From positions 253,056 to 317,055 of the forward strand of contig JAAVVG010000026.1 of the NCBI GenBank assembly GCA_012976225.1: 64,000 bases of DNA, read 5' to 3'. Source of the DNA: Golubevia sp. BC0850. Its lineage: Eukaryota; Basidiomycota; Exobasidiomycetes; Golubeviales; Golubeviaceae. Position 1 is the stretch's first letter. Each line of letters begins with the position of its first letter. A program made the position numbers and the translations under genes. Below the pieces are notes generated by a model. That model did no database searches and had not been told where the DNA came from. It saw only the letters and a program-made list of their open reading frames with translations. Shown here piece after piece: positions 34,452 through 43,501 of this stretch.

Positions 34452-35483
34452 ATGGTGTTCCTCAAACCTTCTTTCGCCATCCTGTCCTCATTGGTCACTA
34501 TGGCTATCGCAAATCACGATCACAGAGTTGCGTTCGAAAGGTCCACTGGTTCTATGCGTACCCCATCTTTCTCAACAGCAGAAGTGAATCTATGCCCACA
34601 GCTACCTAACTGTGTTCTTGAAAATGGAAAGCCGGTCTACAGCTTCAGCAACAACACCGAACTCTCTGTCGCCGTCAAGAATTCAAACTCACCTTTACCT
34701 AGCAACCCTCAACAAGGAGATCAGTTTGCCATTCTGTTCCCTAGCAATGTAGTTCAGTGAGTCTGTTCTGAGGCCGTTGAATGACTAATAAAGGGGACTC
34801 TACCTTGACCGGAACTTTTCTTAATCCTCTCACTATTCCATCTCCAGAGACACCGGAAACTTGAACTACCAAAGCATGGTTTCTGTCGCCTTGAAAAAGG
34901 CTTCTAAAAGAGCAGGACTCGAAGAAGTGGACTCAGCAGACCTCCCAGCTGGGGGGGAGGCAGTCGTCGTTGACCCTGGCAGAAATCAAACCGTGATCAA
35001 CCAATGCCGAGTCCAAGCTACAAGAGACTGGAGGAGCGACATCCCGGGCACCCAGGCAACACTTTTCCAGACTATCACGAATGGGGTAGAAGGTATGACT
35101 AACGCTTCCACTGCTCCAGGGCCCGGTGGAAACCCTTGCAACTCTTTCGGAGATTGTCAAACAATCGAGGATGGAGCTCCAGTTCGTAGAACATTCGCAC
35201 CTGCATCGATGAGTGTTATACTTCTGAACTACACTGGATCTGATTGGAGCGCTCTAGGTCGAATGGCCTACTCGGTGAGTCGTTTGAAGAGAAAGAGCAG
35301 CCGGTTGACGCGAATGACTTACTCAGATTCACTGCTCTCCTTTGTCCTTCTCAGTTACACTGCCTCAAAAGCACACCCTGGGACTGCTCATCTGCCTCGG
35401 AAGAGATCGATGAGATTCAAGGAATGATGCCAGTCGAACAAAGAGAAGCTGCTGGAGACATTCAAGTTCTATGTGGAAACTAG
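34452..35483 (+). CDS. Secreted protein, unknown function
   Basis: Exons 34452-34756, 34848-35274 and 35355-35483 give 286 residues with matching phases. A signal peptide (KPSFAILSSLVTMAIA) is followed by a mature protein with seven visible cysteines (LCPQLPNC, NQCRV, NPCNSFGDC, HCLK, DCSSA, VLCGN-end; eight counting both in the DC-containing pair). N-glycosylation sequons are present (NNT, NQT, NYT). The middle has the pattern SVALKKASKRAGLEEVD. No catalytic motif or lipid anchor is seen. Both exon junctions are supported by reading frame only, so small shifts are possible. It could be a wall-associated or host-interaction protein, but nothing in the sequence decides this. Confidence 0.75.
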
Positions 35484-36178
35484 CCTTTCACTTTGAAGAT
35501 CAGCTTCTCCTCTACTTTACTTTCCGTTTCATTGACCCTTTGTTCTCTTAAAAGCCCTTTCTACCTTATTTATGTGTTTTCTTAGCGTGGTCCACGCACC
35601 CTCTTTCCGTAGATAATTATGGTGTGAGCGAGTTCAAGCGTTTTGTCGACAAGACTGAGCCCTTACTCTCGAACACAATGCTTTCGAGCAAGAAGGATTA
35701 GGTAAGACAAGAAAAAAGAGGAGAAGGACAGAAATGAAAAGAGTAGAGCTGTTAAAACATTGCGGCAAGAGAGTAAGTATTGTAGCAAGAGGAGGGGAAC
35801 GAGACAAAGAGGTATCCAAAGGAGAGTGGGAACGAGAGTTGAATCAAAAACGAACCGGAAAAACCTTAGTGTGTGTCAGAGTGAGATAAACAGAAGAGGT
35901 AAAATGGTGAAATTGGGGAATTCGGGTGCAGGTAGAAGGGAGAGAGGGGACGAGGAGAACAAGAAGCGGACCACGTCAAAGGGATAGAAAGAAACGGAGT
36001 TCAAGTACTATACATGCGAGAGCAAAGAAGCAGCAGCGTGAATTGACAAGGCTCAGGTTCATCAACTTCTAAGCATGAAGCGACCGACAAACCTCTGAAT
36101 GCAAAGCGAGAGAGGGAGAAGCTCGCTTTCGAGGTTTGCAGAGCTCCCGCCAAAAGCTTTCATCCTGATTTGGGATGC
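35484..36178. other. Convergent 3' region, no gene seen
   Basis: This lies between the secreted-protein stop and the OPI3 stop. An Arg/Lys-rich frame at 35760-35987 (+) and short minus frames have no motif. It is purine-rich on the plus strand from about 35700 to 36000. Confidence 0.55.
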
Positions 36179-37691
36179 TCAATTGCCGTTGGCAGCGGAC
36201 TTTCTGGAGCTTCTTCGAACGGCCTGAGCTGGGCTTGAGGCGTGAGAACGTGTTCCATGGGCGGGTCCATCGACAGCTTGAAGTTTGGCAACAGTCTCAC
36301 GTTGTCTCTTTTCACGTTGAGCCTTGGCATAAATCTTGGAGGTGTATGGTCTGGATAAGGATCGAGAGGACGAGGGGAGGGAGTCAAAGAATGAAGCGGC
36401 AAAATGAGAGAACCTGATTTGCGAACTTACCCTTCGAATCGCAGAGCGATAGCGTATACGATGACTACTAGAAGACTGAGAATCAATCCGGAAGGTTTAG
36501 CGTACCTGAAAGACAAAAGGAGTAGCCGAGAGAAAAGGTAAGAGGAGATCAGCACTCTCAATTCTGCAGCTTTTTGGACCTTATCGCAACGGAAATGGGA
36601 CTCGAAACCCCTAGAGAAGCCGGAATATTGCTCTGAAAACATCTCAGAGGACTCGAAAGAGATCTCTGCCCAGAAAGAAATGCCGAGGATAGCACAAGAG
36701 AAGGAATTCCTTCCTCGTCTGAGCTCTTCCCAAGAACAACAGTTCTTCTCCCCCTCTCCCGTCCAGCTACTTTCTTTTTCAATACCCTGAATAAAAATTT
36801 CGATCTCCAATTACGAGACATCTGAGCTTCCCGAGACGTGAGAACTCACCAGAGGGCAGTAGCTACGAAAGAGCAAGAGCTTCCCCAGTACATTGGATCA
36901 GAGACCAAGTTGAATGGGAAGCCAGTGACCATCTCGTCCATCAGAATACCGAAATAGTCACCCAAATAGGTTCCAGTGACACCCAAAGCCCACATGGAAG
37001 AGACGACCAAGACGTTTCCAAAGACGAACAAGAATCCAGCGACCACTTTCAAGATTGGGGCATAACGGAGGAGGAAAGGACCTGAGGGCTGCTCCGAGAT
37101 GGCGTTGAAGTAGCTAAAGATGGGAAGGAGTATTTGAGGAGTCAGAAAGCCTTGGAGGAGAATCTAGTGACAGTGAACAGGTAGAGTTGAAGCTCACAGG
37201 TGGTCGCGGAAGATTCCTAGACCAAAGATGGTAACAGCCAAAAGGTAACAGCCGTGATAAGGGCTACCTCCAACTAGCTTTTGAATTGTGTGATTTCGGT
37301 ACTCTGATAGAAGAAAGAGACGCGTTTGGGGGCGGAGTGGAGAGCAGAAGGGAGAGATAGAGGTTGAGATGCTGTCTGTTAATGGAGAAGGCAAGGATGA
37401 GAGTCAAGCTCACCATTTTGAGCTACGATGTTCCAGAATAAAGGATTGAAGCAGCTATGAATTGATTGAATCAATTGAAAATTCAAGAGCAATTAGGGGT
37501 TGAGAGTTGTAAAAGATGTTGAAAGTGAGTCTCTCTCTGTTGTTCTTCCTCTTCCTACCCTCCGACATCCAACCCTCAACTAGCTGGCTTTGGTGAACTT
37601 ACATTGAAGCAGCGGCTATCCAAAAGGAAGGAGCTGAAAGGTCAACTAATCCTGGGTAAAGGTATGGGTTGGCTTCAAATCCTAAGACCAT
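36179..37691 (-). CDS. OPI3: Phosphatidyl-N-methylethanolamine N-methyltransferase Opi3
   Basis: Opi3/PEMT is an ER membrane enzyme that uses S-adenosylmethionine for the last methylations of phosphatidylethanolamine to phosphatidylcholine. Six exons (37691-37603, 37454-37414, 37303-37198, 37113-36850, 36505-36431, 36350-36179) join in phase to 248 residues. Visible motifs are LSAPSFWIAAAS and FNPLFWNIVAQNE, then YHGCYLLAVTIFGLGIFRDH, the SAM-binding GVTGTYLGDYFGILMDE, and VTGFPFNLVSDPMYWGSS. The final helix (PSGLILSLLVVIVYAIAL) is followed by EGPYTSKIYAKAQREKRQR, the ER-facing tail. The ending is about 40 residues longer than in yeast. Five introns in a short gene are typical for the window. 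Confidence 0.93.
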
Positions 37692-37831
37692 GATTGAACG
37701 CGATGATTTGATGATAGAGTTGGGAAGCAAGCGGGGAGAGTGAGTTGATTTCTCACTGAAGTCAAACACGTGCAAAAGCAGGGATCAAGAGATTACCACT
37801 CAAATCTTCAATATCAAGTTGATAAAATAAA

Positions 37832-40738
37832 TCATTTCACAAAGCTATCAAAAGCTTCAGCGAACCTCCGTTGAAGTTCTTCCAACTCCTCTCCCTCGAC
37901 GAAAACCGCTTCCAAAGTCCTCCTCGACAGTTCCCTCACCTCCAACTCTCCCAATCCAAAAGCTTGCATAGCTAACGCGTACTCTCTGGAAAGTGATGAT
38001 CCAAATACGGCAGAATCGTCAGTGGCTAGGCAGACTACGTTCTCTTCGAGAGGTCCACTCGGAAGGTGATGATGGAGATGGTGAGATTGATAACTCGAGA
38101 CGCTATTGCTCAACACATTGCTGGTCAAACACAGCTCGATAGGGGTTCTAAGCTTCCCCAGAATGGAAAGGCAATCCTCCGAGACGAAACAGACATGTCC
38201 GAAACGATCCTGGAGGGGAAACAGAGAAACGCGCATTCTGTCAATTTCTGCCTTGGATTTCAAGTTCTTGCTAAGGGAATGAGCACTCACTGGTTTGAAT
38301 CTTAACATCTTGATCATTTCTTCTTCTCGATTTGGCACCTCTCCGGCGTGCAGAGTAATCTTCAGCCCGTGATTCCTTGCCTTAGAGAGAGCGGCTTCCC
38401 AGTCGTCCCAATTGCCTTTGGTTGGGTCTCCACTTAGATCGATACCGACAACACCTTTCTGGAGAAGAAATTGGACGAGAACAGAGGTCAGCAGCTGCAG
38501 AGGCAGGCTATAGCTCCCAATCGTTGACTCGAAACTCACCGATTTCCACTTGATCGCTAGGTCAACAGTTTTCAAAGAAACGGCACTAGGATCTCGTCTG
38601 TCCAAAGATAGAATCAACCTTGGTATCAGTCCTTTCCTTCTACTGATCTTTTGATGATAGTCCGCAAATCCTCCCAAGACAGCTTCGACGTATCCTTCAA
38701 GTGTCAAATGTTCTTCCTTGTGAGCCCTAGGAGTTGTTCTGACTTCGACATAGACCACTCCATCCTCCTCTAAATCTTCCAACATCTCCTTACTAATTCT
38801 TCTGATAATGTCGGCTCCTCTGGTGCATTGATGGATTACGTCAAATACTGCGAACATTTCTGAAAGAGTTCTGGCGTCTCCTTGGATGATTTGAGATTTA
38901 GTCGGATCGATTCCTTTCTTGAGTGCTAGTTCCGACAGAGTAGAGCGTCGAATCGATCCATTCAGATGAGCGTGAAGTTCAATCTTTGGAAGCGATTTGC
39001 AGAAGACTAGTTGCGCTTGAGACGGAGAGCATAGATTAGAATCTGTTGTTGAATTTTCTTGAATTTGAATGGAGGTAGTTCCACATCCTGCCCAAATATT
39101 CTCCGCTAGACAACTTGTTTGAGATGAAGTCAATGCTAGTTCAGAGGACCAAAGGAGGACCGGAGTGAATCGATCCTTCTCATCTCCTTGAGCTAGATTT
39201 CCGTGCTCGCTCCGACCCCATCCCCAGACCTCAGAGGAGGTTCCGTCTTCCTCTCCCACAAGTATCAAAGAGTGCTCGCTCCCAGATACTAGTAGCTCGA
39301 TGTGCTTGGATCCGTCTGAAGGAAGGACTGAAGAGAGATCCGCGAAAGAAGACGAGCCTGAGTTCAGAGGTTCTCCTTGTCCAGCTCCCCATTGGCCCTT
39401 TGCGTTTGAACCGCAAGACCATACGCCTTGTACGTTCTGGATTACTTGCTCTCCTGAGGTTGAAGATCTCTTCCTTTGGCATAGAATTGAAGTACTGTTC
39501 CAGCAGCACGAGACCTGGATCGGATTCCACTCTTCTTCGCTGAGATCAAACTTGCTGCATTGACCCAGTCGATTTGAGCCTAAAGATGAGATTTGAAGAC
39601 TTTTTGAACTGGTGGAGGAGGTGGAAGGATCTTGAACTGGGAGAAGATAAGCTGAATGATCTCTTCCGACTACTATTCGTGAGGAACGACTTTGCTTGGA
39701 TAGTTGAGCCGAGGAAACCCTCCATCTTGAGATAATCTGAGGCTTCCAGGCTACTGAAGATGGACCGGATCGGCCAGGTCTACTTCTCGAACCAGAGGCG
39801 TTGGACTTGACCTCAGACGAAGGCGGAGAGTGGAGAGTCCCTACTTGGCCATGTCTGCCAGATCCCCATCCCACGAGAATCTTCTCTTGATCCATTCTTT
39901 TATAACCTAGTGACTGTTTCGACCTTGAGGAATCGGAAGAGGTGGAGGGAGTAGGTTGCGAAAGGAGACACAGAACATGCCGAGGTCCTGCTTCTAAAGA
40001 CTCTATCCACTGCAGCTTAGGTAGTTGACCTGATGCAGAAGACTCTTCTAATGGAGCAGAGTCTGTGACTCGTTCCGGCTGTTGAATGACTTGCGGTAGA
40101 GAGATCAGATGGACAGTGGAAACTTGAGAAGATGAAGCAGGAGTTTGACCTATGCCAAGCTCTCCGAAATCGTTTGCAGTCCCCATAGAGATAAGGATGT
40201 CTTCTACTTCTTGACCCTGATCATTCGATTGAGGAAGGTGTGACGTAGAGTCAACCTGGTCAACTTCGTTCTGTTGCTCGTTCTTCCTTCGCCTCTTCCG
40301 TAAAGCGATGTAGGAGCTATCCCAACCACATGCTACATGTAGAGGCTCGAACCAGTAGAGATCTACTGTCGACTTGATCCTTGATCCAGCCTTGGACATC
40401 AGAGCTTCGAGTTGAAGGTCCTTTTCGAAGTTCAATCTTTTGAAAGAGGTAAGGCTCTCTTCTCCTTCTCCTACATTCGAGGCTCCAATTTGACCCTGTG
40501 ATCCAGATCCAGCTACCCAGATCTCCTTCCTAAGAGTTACTCCATCTGATTTGGCCACTTCTACCAGAGCTACGGAGTGATTCGCTCCAGAGGCGAGTTG
40601 GATGACTTTGGAAGAAGAAGGTGGAAAACTTGCCCCGCTTGAAGTCAAGCAAGGTTGAAGACTGTGCGAATCTTGGATGTGACCGAATCCCAGTTGACCT
40701 CCCGAATTAGAGCCTGCTGCTAGGAGAGAGTACTTCAT
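37832..40738 (-). CDS. Fusion: RCC1-like propeller (Kti13-like) plus ADAL-type adenosine/N6-methyl-AMP deaminase
   Basis: The frame from ATG 40738 is open through the whole span. Two GTGAGT...CCAG segments (38539-38459 and 38290-38210, 81 nt each) interrupt conserved deaminase sequence and are most likely introns, leaving 914 residues. The N-terminal 570 residues hold seven RCC1 blades (for example LLAAGSNSGGQLGFGH at 6, WVAGSGSQGQIGAS near 72, GTANDFGELGIGQ near 180, VGWGSGRHGQVGT near 288, SLGSNRLGQ near 384, SCGSNAKGQWGAG near 440, WGWGRSEHGNLAQGD near 502). The start resembles Kti13/Ats1. The C-terminal 330 residues form the ADAL deaminase: LPKIELHAHLNGS (HxH metal site), LDRRDPS, LDLSGDPTKGNWDD, ITLHAGEVPN (catalytic His/Glu), RFGH and ATDDSAVFG. 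All metal and catalytic positions are kept. ADAL enzymes convert N6-methyl-AMP to IMP. No stop or promoter separates the halves. Confidence 0.85.
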   Translation of the reverse strand: MKYSLLAAGSNSGGQLGFGHIQDSHSLQPCLTSSGASFPPSSSKVIQLASGANHSVALVEVAKSDGVTLRKEIWVAGSGSQGQIGASNVGEGEESLTSFKRLNFEKDLQLEALMSKAGSRIKSTVDLYWFEPLHVACGWDSSYIALRKRRRKNEQQNEVDQVDSTSHLPQSNDQGQEVEDILISMGTANDFGELGIGQTPASSSQVSTVHLISLPQVIQQPERVTDSAPLEESSASGQLPKLQWIESLEAGPRHVLCLLSQPTPSTSSDSSRSKQSLGYKRMDQEKILVGWGSGRHGQVGTLHSPPSSEVKSNASGSRSRPGRSGPSSVAWKPQIISRWRVSSAQLSKQSRSSRIVVGRDHSAYLLPVQDPSTSSTSSKSLQISSLGSNRLGQCSKFDLSEEEWNPIQVSCCWNSTSILCQRKRSSTSGEQVIQNVQGVWSCGSNAKGQWGAGQGEPLNSGSSSFADLSSVLPSDGSKHIELLVSGSEHSLILVGEEDGTSSEVWGWGRSEHGNLAQGDEKDRFTPVLLWSSELALTSSQTSCLAENIWAGCGTTSIQIQENSTTDSNLCSPSQAQLVFCKSLPKIELHAHLNGSIRRSTLSELALKKGIDPTKSQIIQGDARTLSEMFAVFDVIHQCTRGADIIRRISKEMLEDLEEDGVVYVEVRTTPRAHKEEHLTLEGYVEAVLGGFADYHQKISRRKGLIPRLILSLDRRDPSAVSLKTVDLAIKWKSVSFESTIGSYSLPLQLLTSVLVQFLLQKGVVGIDLSGDPTKGNWDDWEAALSKARNHGLKITLHAGEVPNREEEMIKMLRFKPVSAHSLSKNLKSKAEIDRMRVSLFPLQDRFGHVCFVSEDCLSILGKLRTPIELCLTSNVLSNSVSSYQSHHLHHHLPSGPLEENVVCLATDDSAVFGSSLSREYALAMQAFGLGELEVRELSRRTLEAVFVEGEELEELQRRFAEAFDSFVK

Positions 40739-41695
40739 CTTGAGACTGAAGAGGTTGGAAGGATGAAGTGGGTCGTGAGTCTCTCCTCACTCATCATCAA
40801 TTCATTCATCTTCTTCTTTAAATCAAATTACATAAGGTTTTTATTTCATTATGACTCTCTTCGAAGAACTTTCACTAACTGTCCAGCATTTTGAGAGCTC
40901 AGAGTTTCTGCTTCTTCACCTCTCACTCACCTGGATCTTCTGCAGTTGGCGAAGCTGGGGAATTATCAAGAAGCCTTTGAAGCTGCTTTGGATGGAGGTC
41001 TTCTGATCAGCTTGGCCTTGAGGTTGGTTGAGGCTTCAACTTTCGGATCTTGCATCCTGCCATGAATCTGTTTGAAAAGTCTTATCATCACCCAGCATCT
41101 CCCAGTCACAAAGGACGAATCTTCAGTCAGAGCCTGAGACATCTCATTTTTGGTGATTGCGACATGCAGGCTGGGCTCGAGTCGAAGGAACGGTGGGATA
41201 TGGTGACACGGTCATTGATTCATTCGAAACTTTCCAGTAAGATGGATGGAACCAGAATGTAGTAAGATCTTGAGAGAAAGTGAGAGATCTATTGAAAATG
41301 GAGAATTTTGAAAAAGACATGGGATTGGTGGAAGAAGAAGATTAATATGAAAAGTCCAACTCACGCGAACCGAACTTGCTCAATGATCCTTCTCACACAC
41401 GACAATCCTGCTCGCTCTTCGATTCAAGTCAAGTTCGTCAGAGCTGAAGTAAGACTTTGAGAGAAACGGATTCTTCCCGTGACTGCGAGCGGCAAGCTTG
41501 TCACACGCTTTGGAAGAGCATTTCAGTGTTCGAAGAGTAGGTGGGTGAGCAAGATACGAATTCGGAATCATTATGAAAAAGAGTCATTGGAGATAGATGA
41601 GATAAGAGAGAGAGAGAAGCAGGAGTCATGGCGAAGCCGCTAGTATTGACAGCCCAACCTATAAGCGTTAGGAAAGTAGAGAAAGCCTAAGAGGT
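40739..41695. other. Upstream region of the fusion gene with an orphan coding-like fragment
   Basis: This 957 bp lies between the start of the fusion gene and the stop of the serine hydrolase gene on the same strand. The first 150 bp should be the fusion gene's promoter. A plus-strand coding-like fragment at about 40920-41262 is listed separately. From 41270 to 41695 nothing is recognised. Confidence 0.5.
40920..41262 (+). pseudogene. Orphan fragment resembling the EDC4/Ge-1 C-terminal helices
   Basis: On the plus strand, after a good 3' splice-like sequence (ctaactgtccag), a frame reads LDLLQLAKLGNYQEAFEAAL followed by LISLALRLVEAST and stops at 41063. The next frame (from about 41050) reads LFEKSYHHPASPSHKGRIF and GLESKERWDMVTRSLIHSKL. 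The pattern of a short helix with G-x-(Y/H)-x-x-AFxxAL, then a run of Leu/Val, then SQ/SP and later L-x4-K-x2-W, is like the C-terminal domain of the decapping enhancer EDC4/Ge-1. No 5' part of such a gene (normally above 1000 residues) lies upstream, since the fusion gene's start is only 180 bp away. I read it as a possible remnant; the assignment is weak. Confidence 0.25.
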
Positions 41696-43198
41696 TCAAG
41701 AAGACTTGCTTTTGATTTCTTCGTGGATCAAAGGTTCGAACTCGAAGAAGAAAGGAGCTACGATCTTGAGATCGAAGAAAGGGAAAACTTGAGCCTGGAT
41801 CATTCCACAAGTGTTGTCGGAGCGGTCGACGAAATAGTAGTGATTAGCGATGCCGGCCCACCAGAAGCTCTGTCGAGTGTCGCAAGGAGACAGTTTGGCA
41901 TCAGTATTGGTCGAAAACGGAAGACAGCCAGAGGAACTCACATCTTTGCCTCTCCCATTTGGCATTCCTTCCGGGGTCATCGCACCACCAAAGCACCAAT
42001 TCTTAGGGACGCCCTCGAGCATCGTGAATGGGTTGGAGAACTCAGGCATGGGAGGTTCGAAAGGAGTGTCGAGGTCTTTGATCATGTCGCCTTTCAATTG
42101 AGGAGTGAAAAGTAACTCGACTGTCTCTGGTTTCAAAATTTGACCTTTGGTCTTTGGATGAGTTCCTTTGTTGAGTAGGGCAACTAAGATTTGACAGTAT
42201 TCAGCCGAGTTCGCGAAAAGACCAGCGCCACCGTACTGTACTTCAATCTTTAGAAAGCGGGTAATTATGAAAGTTTTGTTATTTACACAGTCACTGAGTA
42301 ATTGGAATGGAGATGGTAGAGGCTTCGTGGCACTCACCTTCTTTGGATCCAACTGGATAGCGTGCTCTCTGGGATGGAGCTTTCCACTGGCATCTCTTTG
42401 GTGCATTCCAGCTAGTTTGTCTTTGACTTTAGAAGGGTCGAAAGTCATGTTCTTGATTCCTAAAGGCTTGAAAATCTTCTCTTGAAAGATTGCATCGAGA
42501 GACTTTCCTTCGATTCTCTCAGCTAGTTGACCGGCCCAGTCAAGAGAGGTTCTGCGGTAGATTCGGTCGGAAAAAAAGGAGATCTATGTCAGTATATCTC
42601 TGAAGGTTTCAGAAAAAGAGAGCGTCTGTAAAGTCACCCATAGATCCATTTCGTTCCGGGTTCAGCTACAAGAGGAGCTGAGATCGAGGCTTTTGAGGAG
42701 TCGAAAGAGCTGACGTTGTTCTGGATGAAATGTTGAGCAATGTCTGGAGATGGATGGAAGAATTCGTAAGCTTGTCCAGAAGTGTGCCCTAACAGCATCC
42801 TCAAAGTAGTCTTGGTCTTGGGATCGCGAGCTTTTCCGTTCTCTTTGATCTTTGCTTGTGCCAATTCAGGTAAGATCTTGTCAACTGGATCGTCTAGATT
42901 GACCTTTCCTTCTTCGACTAGTTGAAGACAGGTGATGGCAGTGACGAGCTTCGTGCAAGATGCGATCCAGTGAGGGGTGTCTAACTTCATTGGTTCTTCC
43001 TTTCCTAATTGACGAACACCACTTGCAGCATGACAGAGTGTATTTCCTTGTCCATCTGCAGCAAAAAGAACTGCCCCAGGACTGTTTGAGTGAGGTTGGA
43101 CGTCAGTAGAGAGGAAAAGACGGAATTAAACCCTCCGAACAGCTTACTCACATGTCGACGTTGTCTAGGAACGTTTGAGCCTTTTGTTGAAGAGACAT
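41696..43198 (-). CDS. Serine hydrolase of the beta-lactamase/transesterase family (LovD/EstB-like)
   Basis: Exons are 43198-43152, 43081-42638, 42551-42338 and 42247-41696, giving 418 residues. The active-site S-x-x-K is WIASCTKLVTAITCLQLV (about residue 62), followed by LLGHTSGQAYEF (the usual HTSG) and KWIYGTSLDWAGQLAERI, where Tyr aligns with the catalytic Tyr of the family. GGAGLFANSAEY and a late WWAGIANHYYFVDR complete the fold. Members hydrolyse small esters or transfer acyl groups, including LovD in lovastatin synthesis; the substrate here is unknown. There is no signal peptide, so it is probably cytosolic. Donor 2 is GTGACT, which is unusual here. Intron 3 (90 nt) has no stop and keeps frame. 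The FAD oxidase gene ends 304 bp upstream on the same strand. Confidence 0.87.
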
Positions 43199-43501
43199 TT
43201 AGAAAAGTTGAAGATTTGAGTCAGAGATGGTGGTGTTTTGAAGAAGGAGGATGAGTGAGCCTTTGGCTCTGGGACGAAGAGAGGTCACGAGAGATCCGCC
43301 GGTGAATGCTTTAAGCGGGTGAGTTGGTCGGCACAGATAGTACCGACGAGTCAAAGGTAGATTACTAGATAGGTAGATAACTAGATATTTATTAGAAGAT
43401 GACGACATGACAGTAGGTATTCCCAGAGGACAGAGAAACGGTAAAGATACAAGCAAGATGGGTGGCGAGACAAAGGTGACACAGAAGCACTGAGAATCGA
43501 T
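43199..43501. other. Spacer between two same-strand genes
   Basis: This 303 bp separates the FAD oxidase stop from the serine hydrolase start. It must hold the oxidase 3' region and the hydrolase promoter. A near-repeat of tagatag steps at 43363-43390 is the only local pattern. Confidence 0.55.
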
